DNA from: Gordonia asplenii
Lineage (GTDB): Bacteria; Actinomycetota; Actinomycetes; Mycobacteriales; Mycobacteriaceae
Assembly: GCF_012933505.1 (NCBI RefSeq)
Contig: NZ_JABBNB010000021.1
Span: forward strand, 1-64,000
Direction of reading: 5' to 3'
DNA length: 64,000 bases
Shown: one piece after another, positions 9,201-17,864 of the stretch
Position numbering within the stretch: the stretch's first letter is position 1
How the letters are laid out: each line of letters begins with the position of its first letter
Notes under the pieces: generated by a model
What the model was told of the DNA's origin: nothing
What the model saw: only the letters and a program-made list of their open reading frames with translations
Databases searched by the model: none
Translations under genes and position numbers: made by a program

Positions 9201-10643
9201 ATGTGGCAAGGAAACTACTCGAAGCTGTTCATCGACGGCGAATGGACCGCGCCGTCGACCAGTGAGACGGTCGCGGTCATCTCGCCGTACACCGAGGAAC
9301 CGATCGCGCACGTGGCGGTCGGAACGCGTGCCGACATCGACGCGGCGGCGCAGGCCGCGCGACGAGCCTTCGACACCGGACCATGGCCGCGGATGCCGCT
9401 GACGGAACGGTTGGCGATCCTGCGGCGCCTCGTCGACCTGCTCGAAGCGAATGAACAGACAATGGCCGAATTGGTGACCTCCGAAATGGGTTGCCCCATA
9501 ACACAATCCATCGGAATCCAGGCACAGCGCCCGCGCGCCATTCTCGCATCGGCCATCGACATGGCCGGCGACTATCCATTCGACGTCGTGCGCGACGCTC
9601 CGACCGGCCGGGCCCGCGTCACCCGCGAGGCCGTCGGCGTGGTGGCCGCCATCGTGCCGTGGAACGCACCGCACCTGATCACCATGATGAAGCTCGCGCC
9701 CGCGCTCATCACCGGATGCACAGTGGTACTGAAGCCGTCTCCGGAAACACCCCTCGACGCGTACCTGTTTGCTGACCTCGCGCAGCAAGCGGGTCTTCCC
9801 AACGGCGTGCTGAACGTCGTCACCGCGCATCGCGATGTCAGTGAATACCTGGTCACGCACCCCGCGATCGACAAGGTGTCGTTCACCGGATCCACCGGCG
9901 CGGGCCGCCGCGTCGGTGCACTGTGCGGTGAGCTCGTGCGCAGGTGCACGCTCGAGCTCGGCGGCAAGTCCGCCGCGATCATCCTCGACGACGCCGACGT
10001 CGACGCCGCCGTGCGCTACCTGGTCAACGCCGGCTACCGCAATACCGGTCAGGTCTGCAGCGCGAAGACCCGCGTCGTCGTCCCACGGGGCTTGGCGAAG
10101 GATCTGGTCGACGGACTGGCAGCCGCCGTCGCGCCGCTGCCAGTCGGTGATCCATTCGATCCCACAACCGAATTCGGACCGCTGGTGACCGCGCGTCACC
10201 GCGATCGAGTGGAGGGATACCTGGCGGCCGGTCTCGCGGAAGGCGCGCGTGCCGCCCTTGGCGGCGGTCGGCCCGGTGCGCTGAATCGGGGCTGGTTCGT
10301 CGAGCCGACGCTGTTCACGGGAGTTCAGCGCGACATGCAGATCGCACAGGAGGAGATCTTCGGCCCGGTATTGTCGGTGCTGGAGTACGACGACGAAGAC
10401 GACGCGATCGCCATCGCCAACGACTCCCAGTACGGATTGAACGGGGCGATCTTCTCCGCCGACGTCGATCACGCGGTCGCACTCGCCGACCGGATCAGGA
10501 CCGGCACGGTCGAAATCAACGGCAATCCGGTCGGGCTTGCGGCGCCGGTCGGCGGATTCAAGACCAGCGGCATCGGCCGGGAGCTCGGACCCGAGGGCTT
10601 CGACCCGTTCACCGAGTTGAAGTCGGTCGGTTTGCCGCGGTAG
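9201..10643 (+). CDS. NAD(P)-dependent aldehyde dehydrogenase
   Basis: This 480-residue aldehyde dehydrogenase carries the oxyanion Asn in VPWNAP, the base Glu in LELGGKSA, the nucleophile Cys in NTGQVCSAKTR and the EEIFGPV block. I chose the ATG at 9201 because AAGGGAGAAG stands at proper distance; a longer in-frame extension overlaps the SDR and is Arg-rich shadow sequence. It is the last gene of the plus-strand operon begun at 3102. The following 390 bp contain only repeats. Confidence 0.9.
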   Translation: MWQGNYSKLFIDGEWTAPSTSETVAVISPYTEEPIAHVAVGTRADIDAAAQAARRAFDTGPWPRMPLTERLAILRRLVDLLEANEQTMAELVTSEMGCPITQSIGIQAQRPRAILASAIDMAGDYPFDVVRDAPTGRARVTREAVGVVAAIVPWNAPHLITMMKLAPALITGCTVVLKPSPETPLDAYLFADLAQQAGLPNGVLNVVTAHRDVSEYLVTHPAIDKVSFTGSTGAGRRVGALCGELVRRCTLELGGKSAAIILDDADVDAAVRYLVNAGYRNTGQVCSAKTRVVVPRGLAKDLVDGLAAAVAPLPVGDPFDPTTEFGPLVTARHRDRVEGYLAAGLAEGARAALGGGRPGALNRGWFVEPTLFTGVQRDMQIAQEEIFGPVLSVLEYDDEDDAIAIANDSQYGLNGAIFSADVDHAVALADRIRTGTVEINGNPVGLAAPVGGFKTSGIGRELGPEGFDPFTELKSVGLPR

Positions 10644-10695
10644 GGCGGAGATCTGCGCCCGTTCCACCTCGGCACGAGCGCTGTTCCCATGTTGA

Positions 10696-10758
10696 TTGAG
10701 CGAGCGCAGCGAGTCGAAATCCACCTCACGGGGGTTTCGACTCGCTGCGCTCGCTCAA
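10696..10758. repeat. 24-bp perfect inverted repeat (dispersed repeat family / bidirectional terminator)
   Basis: Arms 10696-10719 and 10735-10758 are perfectly complementary over 24 bases with a 15-base loop. The left arm begins TTGAGCGAGCGCAGCG. The repeat sits between convergent genes and can form a hairpin on either strand. It shares the TTGAGC...GTTTCGA vocabulary of the repeats near 23.8 and 29.3 kb. Confidence 0.85.
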
Positions 10759-11034
10759 CCGTCGGTGGGGAAGTTCTCGCTCAACCATCGGTGGGGGAGC
10801 GGGTGCCGATTGAACACAAGGCAACCACCATCTGCCGGTTGAGCCGGGCCGAAGCGCGGGTGCCCACGCCTCGATGTTCGATTCCCATCACAGTTCGACA
10901 CGTGTGCCACCGTCAAATGCATTGTGGTACAGAGGTTTCGACACGCTCGTCGCTAGCGCTCCTCGCGGCTCAACCAGCAGATGGAGTGCCCGGACCGGTG
11001 AAACCAGCCTCAACGAGCGGAGGGCAGTTGTCTT
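10759..11034. repeat. convergent intergenic region with partial dispersed-repeat copies
   Basis: No gene is supported here. At 10837-10860 there is a left-end piece (GGTTGAGCCGGGCCGAAGCG), and at 10935-10978 a right-end piece running from GTTTCGACACG to GGCTCAACCAGC. Both match ends of the larger element seen at 23.8 and 29.3 kb. The region separates the operon ending at 10643 from the convergent gene ending at 11035. Confidence 0.6.
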
Positions 11035-13968
11035 TCAGACGTTCGACGGCGGTGCCTCGACCGGTTTCGTCGAATTCGGTCGGTATTCAGCCCGATTGGC
11101 GTCGAGCACCCACGTGGCCAGGACAGTGGAAGACGACGCGGGACTCGTACGACCGTGCGAGTCGAGCGCGATGTCGTCGACGATTGTCACCATCGCGGGC
11201 CAGGCGTGCACGCTGAGCCGGCTCAGCGCCGACGTCAAGTCCCAGCCACGCAGCCCGTCGACGCCGGGACGCAGGGTGAGGGTGGCACTGATGCGCGGCG
11301 CTCCGTCGACGATCACGAGATCGACAGCGGGAATCTCCTCCAACGCGGCGCGGACGGTCGACGGTGCGATATCGCCGTCGGCGGTCACCACCTGATCGGC
11401 GGCGTCGCCCACGATCACAACTCCGTCGTGACTTGTCCGGGCGAGCACACCGACGACGTGCCAGTCGTCGGTCGGTGTGAATATGCCGTGCACGCTGCGG
11501 TCGGAGTCGCGATGAGAAATGCTGTCCGACAACAGCATTCCCGTCTCACCAGCCGTGCATCGGCGACCGGAACCGGTGCGGTCGAAGCGCAGCCGTTGCG
11601 CGCGCACGTCGTACTTCGCGATCGCGAACGACGGCGTGCCGGGCGCACGCTTACGTACCGCGTCCGGTCCGGTAGTGCCGATCAGTACCAGTTCGGCTTC
11701 CGGCCCCAGATACACGTCGTCGACGACGGAAATTCGGAATCGGTCTCGTGCACGACGCGACAGGTTCGACGGCATGTCGGCACCGACAAGCGCGCGCACC
11801 GGATGGCGACGTTCCAAGGGATGCGGTGGTGCGTCGACGATATCGCGCAGATCGGCACCCGCGTACGACACGTGCGTCGCACCGTACCGGCGGATCTCCC
11901 GCCAGAACTGATCGGCATCGGCAGCAGTCGACAATGCGATACGCGCGCCTCTGGCCACCGCGCCGCCGAGCGCGAGCAGCTGCGTCACGCGATGGTGCAA
12001 CGGGGACCGAAGGTACACGGTGTCGTCGCGTGTGACGGGCGCACCCTGCGCTGCCGTCAGCCAGCGCTCATTGCTGATTCCACGCGCGATCGGCGTGCGA
12101 CTCTCGCCGACGAGATCGAAGAAGATGAATGCCGATTGACCGGTTCGCGCGGGGCCGGGCTCGTACCACTGGGGCAGTGCGGCTCGTCTGACGTCGACGT
12201 CGGGCAGTGCGCGGACATCGGTGCTCGACACGGACCCTGACGGGTCGGTGCAGAACCACGGGATTGTTTCGGCCTCGGCACGATGCCCGGTATTCTCGTC
12301 ATCGGCCAGGACCCACTGCACATCGCCTGCCGCCAGCTGCTCGGACAAGTCGCAGTCGTCGCGCAGCATCACTGCGACGGCGCCGATTCTATTGAGCGCG
12401 AACAGGATCGTGAGTCCGGACAGGTGCGTGGACGTGAGGAGTCCGACATGGTCGTCGCGCCGGATACCGACCGCGCACAGCCGTGCCACCGACTCGTTGA
12501 TCGAATCGTCGAACTCGCGATTGCTGACGACGACCCCGTCGACGAAGATCGCCGGCACGAATGGATGCTGTGTGCCGGCCGCGGCGAGCAGACCGGCCGC
12601 GGAGACGGCGTCGGAGCCGAGCGCGAAGGACAGCCGGTCGGCCAGGCCCACCTGATGCGCGGCGTCGCGGGCGGTTGTGCGTAAGACGCCTACGGCGTCG
12701 TCGACGACGCCGGCGGCGGTCGTGACCACCGATACTGCGGTATCGACGACGCCGGTGATCCGATTGAGGATCGGCCCGGGGCGCCATTCGCCGAGCGACG
12801 TCGTCTGATCGACCGGCACGACCGCACCGGGCGAGGGAGCGGCGCCACCTCGCCAGGCCAACCACTCCGCGACGCGGGGCCAGGTGTTCCGTTTGGCGCC
12901 CGAACTGGCGATGATGCCGAAGTGGCCGGTGCTCAGCGCGAGTTCGTAGACATCGGCGAACGGGGCGGCGTCGGCGACCGCACGGATCGTCGCAGGGTTG
13001 CCCAGCGAGTCGGCGTCGCCGGTGGCGACCAGGACGGGATTGGTCATGTCGGCGAGCGTGACGACGCGATCGCCGATCACGATGCCGCCGACGAGCAGTC
13101 GGCGATTGGCCACCCAGTCCATCAGGTCTTCCAGGGCGGGACCCGGGTAGGACGTCCACCCCTTGCTGTCCAGGAATTGGCGCTGCTGTTCGTTGGGCAG
13201 CAACTTCTCGCGATCGTCGAGTTGCTTGACGTATTGGTAGTTGAACTGGGCGTTCTTCACCGGATCGGTCAGCTTGGTGAGCGTCCGGGCGACGTCCTTG
13301 GGGAGGAACAGCCGCTGGAACACCCCGCTCTGCCGGATCCCTCGAGCGACCGTCGAGTAGGTCTTCGTCGACATCGGGATCGACATCGGAGTGTCCGGCT
13401 CCCAGACCACCGACGAGCCGTAGCTGACGACCGAGTCGACACCGTCGGAGTGCCGCAGCGCGGCCGCGAGATAGCTGAAGAGCCCGCCCTGTGAGTAACC
13501 GCTGAGCACGACGTCTTTGCCGGTGATCTCGCGGACGTGATCGACGACCTCGCTCACGGCCGAGACATAGTCGGCGACATTGCGTTTGAGTCCGCCCTCG
13601 ATGTCTTCGGGCCGCCCGAAGTCGACCACCCACACATCGATGCCGTGTTCGTGGACCGCTCGAACCGGCCCGGTTCGCGGGGAGGCGTCGTACACGTCTG
13701 CCAGAATCATCAGCGGCGGCACGAAGACCAGGGGCGGCATCGGTCCCGCAGTGACGTCGTCGGGGAAGTAGCGCCGCAACGAGTAGCCGGTGCCTTCGAC
13801 CACGACCGAGTACGGCGAGTAGACCTCGTCGATCGCCAGTCCGCCGAACCTGAGGTACTCGTAGACGTTGCGTCCCGTGTCGCCGACATGGGCGATCAGC
13901 TGGGCTGCCTCGTCGGTCGAGGTGGGGACCGCGCCCAGTGCCGCGGCGATCGGATTGGGGGGTCTCAC
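11035..13968 (-). CDS. fusion: PhaC-like alpha/beta hydrolase plus degenerate acyl-CoA synthetase domain
   Basis: This is a 977-residue two-domain protein. Residues 1-380 are an alpha/beta hydrolase related to polyhydroxyalkanoate synthases: LVFVPPLM, WVVDFGRP, nucleophile elbow GYSQGG with Ser159, and TGHFG for the catalytic His. Residues from about 470 on follow the layout of an AMP-binding acyl-CoA synthetase, but the P-loop (normally TSGTTGxPKG) reads FIFFDLVGESRTP. The C-terminal GK motif is also not recognisable (SHGRTSPA). I chose GTG at 13968, two bases after the stop of the acyl-CoA synthetase upstream, which implies translational coupling. The adenylation half is probably non-catalytic and may bind acyl or CoA groups for the hydrolase/acyltransferase half. 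Substrate unknown. Confidence 0.75.
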   Translation of the reverse strand: MRPPNPIAAALGAVPTSTDEAAQLIAHVGDTGRNVYEYLRFGGLAIDEVYSPYSVVVEGTGYSLRRYFPDDVTAGPMPPLVFVPPLMILADVYDASPRTGPVRAVHEHGIDVWVVDFGRPEDIEGGLKRNVADYVSAVSEVVDHVREITGKDVVLSGYSQGGLFSYLAAALRHSDGVDSVVSYGSSVVWEPDTPMSIPMSTKTYSTVARGIRQSGVFQRLFLPKDVARTLTKLTDPVKNAQFNYQYVKQLDDREKLLPNEQQRQFLDSKGWTSYPGPALEDLMDWVANRRLLVGGIVIGDRVVTLADMTNPVLVATGDADSLGNPATIRAVADAAPFADVYELALSTGHFGIIASSGAKRNTWPRVAEWLAWRGGAAPSPGAVVPVDQTTSLGEWRPGPILNRITGVVDTAVSVVTTAAGVVDDAVGVLRTTARDAAHQVGLADRLSFALGSDAVSAAGLLAAAGTQHPFVPAIFVDGVVVSNREFDDSINESVARLCAVGIRRDDHVGLLTSTHLSGLTILFALNRIGAVAVMLRDDCDLSEQLAAGDVQWVLADDENTGHRAEAETIPWFCTDPSGSVSSTDVRALPDVDVRRAALPQWYEPGPARTGQSAFIFFDLVGESRTPIARGISNERWLTAAQGAPVTRDDTVYLRSPLHHRVTQLLALGGAVARGARIALSTAADADQFWREIRRYGATHVSYAGADLRDIVDAPPHPLERRHPVRALVGADMPSNLSRRARDRFRISVVDDVYLGPEAELVLIGTTGPDAVRKRAPGTPSFAIAKYDVRAQRLRFDRTGSGRRCTAGETGMLLSDSISHRDSDRSVHGIFTPTDDWHVVGVLARTSHDGVVIVGDAADQVVTADGDIAPSTVRAALEEIPAVDLVIVDGAPRISATLTLRPGVDGLRGWDLTSALSRLSVHAWPAMVTIVDDIALDSHGRTSPASSSTVLATWVLDANRAEYRPNSTKPVEAPPSNV

Positions 13969-13970
13969 TG

Positions 13971-15545
13971 CTACCGCTTGGTGCTGTCGCTGCCGAGCAC
14001 CGAATACTCCGCTCGGAGAACATGTTTGAGGACTTTGCCGGATGCGTTGCGGGGCAGTTCCGGGACGATGACGAAGTACTTGGGGATTTTGAACTTCGCG
14101 AGCCGGTCGGCGAGGTAGCGGCGAATCGCTTCGACGTCGATCGACGCCTCGCCCGAGGCCACCAGAATCGCGGCACCGACCTCGACGAACTTCTCGTCGG
14201 GCACGCCGACCACGGCGACGTCCTCGACCGACTCGTGCCCGGCGAGTACCTTCTCGATCTCCGCCGGATAGATGTTCTCGCCGCCGCTGCGCACCATGTC
14301 CTTGGCCCGGCCGGCGAGCGTCATGAAGCCATCGGCGTCGAAGCGGCCCAGATCGCCTGTGCGGCACCAGCCTTCGACGAAGGTCTCGGCGTTGGCCTCG
14401 GGACGGTTCCAGTAGCCGACGCTCACGCCGGGATTGCGGGTGAAGATCTCGCCGACCTCGCCGATCTCGACCAACTCGCCGTCCGGCCGCCGAATTTCCA
14501 ACTCGCCCAACGGATTCGGGCGACCGACGCTGGTCTCGTGGCCACGCGCGTGCGAGTGCTTGAGCAAGCAGCACACCATTCCACCTTCGGTGAGCCCGTA
14601 GGTCTGATCGAGCAGCACACCGGGGAGGCGTTCCTCCAACTCGTCGTAGATCCACGGCAGGACGGTGTCGCCGCCGGCCACCAGTTGATGCAGGGTCGGC
14701 GCGACCACTTCTTTGAGGTCGTCGCGTCGCATCAGTTCGTAGAGCATGTGGGAGTACACGAAGGCCAGCGTCGCACCTTGCTTGCGGCCGATCTCCAGAT
14801 GCCGATCCAGGGTGAACCCTCCTGAACCGAGGAAGATGCCGGTACCGTGCATAAGCATCGCGGGCAGTACGCAGATCTCCAGCGCCGCCGCGTGAAACAT
14901 CGGCCCCGAGGTCTGCGCGACCGACGTCGAGTCCAGCTTCCACATCAGCGCCTGGATGGATGCCAGCCACAACAGATTGCCGTGCGTCAAGACCGCGCCC
15001 TTGGGCAGACCGGTCGTCCCCGACGTGTACATGATGGTCACCGGATCGTCGGCGTCGAGCTCGGGGAATGTGCCGATCGAATCGACCTGCGCGAAGGAGT
15101 CGAACGACTGCGCCCAGGTGGGGACGTCGCCGCCGGCCGGGCGAGCCACATACGTGTGGATGGCGGGGAGCACGTCGCGCACCGTGTCGATGCGCTCGGC
15201 GAACTCGGCGTCGAGGATCAGCAACGACGACCCGGAGTCGTCGAGGAGGAAACGCAACTCCTCGCCGGTCAGGCGCCAGTTGAGCCGGACAGCGGTGGCG
15301 CCCACGCGGGAGATCGCGAAGAAGAGTTCGGCGTACTCGATGCAGTTGCGCATCAGGATCGCCACTCGGTCGCCCCGGTTGACTCCGGCGTTCTGCAGCG
15401 CGGTCGCATAGCGGAACTCTGCGGTCCGGAGCTCTCCATAGGAGATCGGTGCCTGATCCTCGAATGCCAGCGCGGGCTGTTCGGGACTCGCCACCGGTAC
15501 CTGCCCGGCGACTGAGTCGGTGATCCAGTTGAGTGTGGTGCCCAT
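13971..15545 (-). CDS. acyl-CoA synthetase (AMP-forming, FadD type)
   Basis: This class I adenylate-forming ligase of 524 residues would activate a carboxylic acid to its acyl-CoA with ATP. The phosphate loop YTSGTTGLPKG is near residue 173, YGLTEGG and the TGDLGRFDADGF block follow, and NASGKVLK near the C-terminus supplies the catalytic Lys. The ATG follows GAAGGG. The downstream fusion protein starts two bases after its stop. A near-perfect CRP-like site lies 56 bp upstream. It is divergent from the alpha/beta hydrolase at 15731. The acid is not identifiable from sequence. Confidence 0.88.
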   Translation of the reverse strand: MGTTLNWITDSVAGQVPVASPEQPALAFEDQAPISYGELRTAEFRYATALQNAGVNRGDRVAILMRNCIEYAELFFAISRVGATAVRLNWRLTGEELRFLLDDSGSSLLILDAEFAERIDTVRDVLPAIHTYVARPAGGDVPTWAQSFDSFAQVDSIGTFPELDADDPVTIMYTSGTTGLPKGAVLTHGNLLWLASIQALMWKLDSTSVAQTSGPMFHAAALEICVLPAMLMHGTGIFLGSGGFTLDRHLEIGRKQGATLAFVYSHMLYELMRRDDLKEVVAPTLHQLVAGGDTVLPWIYDELEERLPGVLLDQTYGLTEGGMVCCLLKHSHARGHETSVGRPNPLGELEIRRPDGELVEIGEVGEIFTRNPGVSVGYWNRPEANAETFVEGWCRTGDLGRFDADGFMTLAGRAKDMVRSGGENIYPAEIEKVLAGHESVEDVAVVGVPDEKFVEVGAAILVASGEASIDVEAIRRYLADRLAKFKIPKYFVIVPELPRNASGKVLKHVLRAEYSVLGSDSTKR

Positions 15546-15600
15546 GAGACGACCCTTCTCGAATATTCCGACGTGATGGAGGGTGGATTTGTCCGGTGCT

Positions 15601-15616
15601 TGTGAATTGAGTCACA
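15601..15616. promoter_or_regulatory. CRP/GlxR-like binding site B (perfect consensus arms)
   Basis: The site reads TGTGA-ATTGAG-TCACA, matching all 10 fixed positions of TGTGA-N6-TCACA. It lies in the divergent region between the acyl-CoA synthetase (start 15545) and the alpha/beta hydrolase (start 15731). Confidence 0.7.
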
Positions 15617-15730
15617 GCTCTCTGCGAAAGAAGACTAATCACGACCCGGTATCTCGTCAACTGACCTATTTCGAAGCATTGATTCGAACCTGTCGAATCG
15701 CCTGACTACGTGAGCATGGAGAATTGACAG

Positions 15731-16735
15731 ATGGTTACAAATCAGGCTAGGAAAAGGCCTATGCCCACTTTCCTTGAATCGCTTTCCGATGTCACAGTCA
15801 GCGCACTGCAGCCGGTGAGCCCGTTGCTTGTGCGCCTCTGGGCCTATCCGGCCTTTTCGGTGCCGTTGGCGCTCGGTGTGGACGCCGGAATCAGGACCCA
15901 GCGGTGCGGTGGACGGCTACTCGGCGCCCGTACACACCAACAGGCGGGACCGCAGGTGGCATGGCATGAAGGTGGCAGCGGACCCGCGGTGCTGTTGCTC
16001 AACGGATTCACCGCCGACGGCGACACCTGGCCGCAGGCATGGGTCACGGAGTTGGAGCGGACGCACCGGGTGATCCGCGTCGACAACCGCGGTACCGGGG
16101 AGTCGGGGTCCTCGCCGCGACCGTATCGACTGGCGGACATGGCCGACGACGCATACGACGTGGTGCGCGCGTGCGGCGAGGAGTCGGTCGTCGTGTTCGG
16201 CCTGTCGATGGGCGGCATGATCGCCCAAGAACTGGCAGTCCGGCACCCCGAAGTGGTAAAACGGCTGGTCCTGGCCGCATCGATACCGCCCGTGCCGGCC
16301 TGGGTCGCCAGTGAGTACGGCGTCGGACTGGCGGCGAAGATCACGATGGGACGTCGGCGCCGAGACCCTGCGGCCGAGCCCGCGGCCGAAGTGGGCCGAG
16401 CGTTGATGGCCTTCGCCGCGCCGGGTTTCACCGTGTCCGAAGACGAGCTGCGGCGGCTGGGCACTCAGGTGTTGAGCAACCCCACGACGCCGGTCGCCGC
16501 CATCTCACAAGCTCGGGCCATCAACGGATGGTGGAATCCGAGTCGACTCGCATCGATCACGGCGCCGACGACGGTGGTGCACGGATTGGCCGATCGCGTG
16601 GTGCCGATCGCCAACGCCCGCAGACTCGCTCAGTACATCCCCGATGTCGAGTTGGTCGAAGTTGCCGGATGTGGTCACATGGTGCCGTGGGAGGCTCCAG
16701 AAGTTCTCCTCCACGCAATTGCCGGCGAGGCATGA
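15731..16735 (+). CDS. alpha/beta hydrolase
   Basis: This 334-residue serine hydrolase has the nucleophile elbow GLSMGG, an early VLLLNGFTADGDTW oxyanion segment, an RVDNRGTGES block, an acid in LADRVVP and the catalytic His in GCGHMVPWE. Such proteins act as esterases, lactonases or C-C bond hydrolases; the substrate is not evident. Two starts are plausible in frame: ATG 15731 (GGAG nine bases upstream) or ATG 15761 (AGGAAAAGG just upstream). The gene is divergent from the acyl-CoA synthetase and shares its promoter region with the perfect CRP-like site. Confidence 0.85.
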   Translation: MVTNQARKRPMPTFLESLSDVTVSALQPVSPLLVRLWAYPAFSVPLALGVDAGIRTQRCGGRLLGARTHQQAGPQVAWHEGGSGPAVLLLNGFTADGDTWPQAWVTELERTHRVIRVDNRGTGESGSSPRPYRLADMADDAYDVVRACGEESVVVFGLSMGGMIAQELAVRHPEVVKRLVLAASIPPVPAWVASEYGVGLAAKITMGRRRRDPAAEPAAEVGRALMAFAAPGFTVSEDELRRLGTQVLSNPTTPVAAISQARAINGWWNPSRLASITAPTTVVHGLADRVVPIANARRLAQYIPDVELVEVAGCGHMVPWEAPEVLLHAIAGEA

Positions 16736-16794
16736 GCGCTATCCAGCGAAGGGGGGTGCTGAGCGCACCTACCCTATTTCGCGACTGGTCGGAT

Positions 16795-16810
16795 ACCTTG
16801 ATTACAAGGT
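16795..16810. promoter_or_regulatory. palindrome ACCTTG-N4-CAAGGT, candidate operator
   Basis: Perfect 6-bp arms with an ATTA spacer, 64 bp upstream of the hydrolase gene at 16874. The same region carries a second inverted pair, 16780-16788 with 16832-16840 (CGCGACTGG/CCAGTCGCG). The TACCTTG half-site recurs in the palindrome at 59349-59368, with a different spacer. Confidence 0.45.
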
Positions 16811-16873
16811 CGGAACAGCAGACCAGAAACGCCAGTCGCGCGTTTTCCGAAATAATGCCGCCAGGAGGAAGAC

Positions 16874-17809
16874 ATGGCACTCGACAAAGTCCGTAACGTG
16901 AAATTGAAGGCGCTGTATTGGGATATTTCCGCCGACGTCTATTTCCCGCCGAACTTCGACGAGAATGAAAAGTATCCGGCGATTATCAGCGCGCATCCCA
17001 TCGGCAGCTGCAAAGAGCAGACGTCGGGAAATGTCTACGGCACCGCCCTGGCCGACCAGGGATTCGTCGTCATCGCATTCGATGCGAGCTTCCAGGGCGA
17101 CAGCGGCGGTGAGCCGCGGTTCATCGAGGACCCCACGCTGCGCGTCCAGGACTTCAGCTACGTCGTCGACTACCTGGTGACGCTGCCCTACGTCGACGCC
17201 GAGCGGATCGGTGTGCTGGGGATCTGCGGAGCCGGTGGCTACTCGATCAACGCGGCGATGACCGAGCGCCGGATCAAGGTGGTCGGGACCGTCGCCGGCG
17301 CCAACTACGGCCGACTCTGGCACGAGTCGTTCAGCGGATACGATCCGATCGGATCGTTGGAGGCGATCGCGGCGCAGCGTACCGCCGAGGCACGTGGTGA
17401 AGAGCTGCGCGTCGACGACCTTTTGCCGCCGTCGCCGGAGAAGGCGCAAGAGCTGGGCTACACCGAGATCGACGTCTACGAGGCCACCGAGTACTACCGC
17501 ACCGACCGCGGACGTAAGCCGCACGGACTCAACCGAGCATTGTTCTCCCATCAGGCCACCGCGGTCGGCTGGGACGCCTTCAACCGCGCCGAGGTCCTGC
17601 TGACCCAGCCGCTGTGCGTTGTGGTCGGCGACAAGCCCGGCGCATTCGGTTCCTACCGAGACGGTGTCGAGATCATCCGCCGCGCACGCTCGACGAACAA
17701 GGAACTCGTCGTGGCCGAAGGGTGGTCGCACTACGACCTCTACGACAAGCCCGAGCCGGTCGCTACCGCGCTGGGCGCGCTGGTGCCCTTCTACCAGAAG
17801 TTCCTGTAG
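16874..17809 (+). CDS. alpha/beta hydrolase with a Cys nucleophile (dienelactone-hydrolase-like)
   Basis: This 311-residue protein has an alpha/beta hydrolase core: PAIISAHPIGSCKEQ, VIAFDASFQGDSGG, then the elbow GICGAGGYS, then EGWSHYDLYD carrying the presumed catalytic His. The nucleophile position holds Cys instead of Ser, as in dienelactone hydrolases and the YcjY-like group. The ATG follows AGGAGGAAG. The promoter region has two palindromes. It is followed 55 bp later by an MmyB-type regulator on the same strand. Substrate unknown. Confidence 0.82.
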   Translation: MALDKVRNVKLKALYWDISADVYFPPNFDENEKYPAIISAHPIGSCKEQTSGNVYGTALADQGFVVIAFDASFQGDSGGEPRFIEDPTLRVQDFSYVVDYLVTLPYVDAERIGVLGICGAGGYSINAAMTERRIKVVGTVAGANYGRLWHESFSGYDPIGSLEAIAAQRTAEARGEELRVDDLLPPSPEKAQELGYTEIDVYEATEYYRTDRGRKPHGLNRALFSHQATAVGWDAFNRAEVLLTQPLCVVVGDKPGAFGSYRDGVEIIRRARSTNKELVVAEGWSHYDLYDKPEPVATALGALVPFYQKFL

Positions 17810-17864
17810 GCCGACGATCGAGTCCTGCTCATCCCGCAGTTGACACCGCGGGTCGAGTACTACC

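Noticed and set aside
10696..10758. Inverted repeat as insertion-sequence ends
   Set aside because: Arms are only 15 bp apart and no transposase is present; a hairpin/REP-like role fits better.
11035..15660. Single 1541-codon minus-strand open frame
   Set aside because: Its first third is an Arg-rich shadow of the real acyl-CoA synthetase in another frame. The genuine gene begins at GTG 13968 just after that gene's stop.
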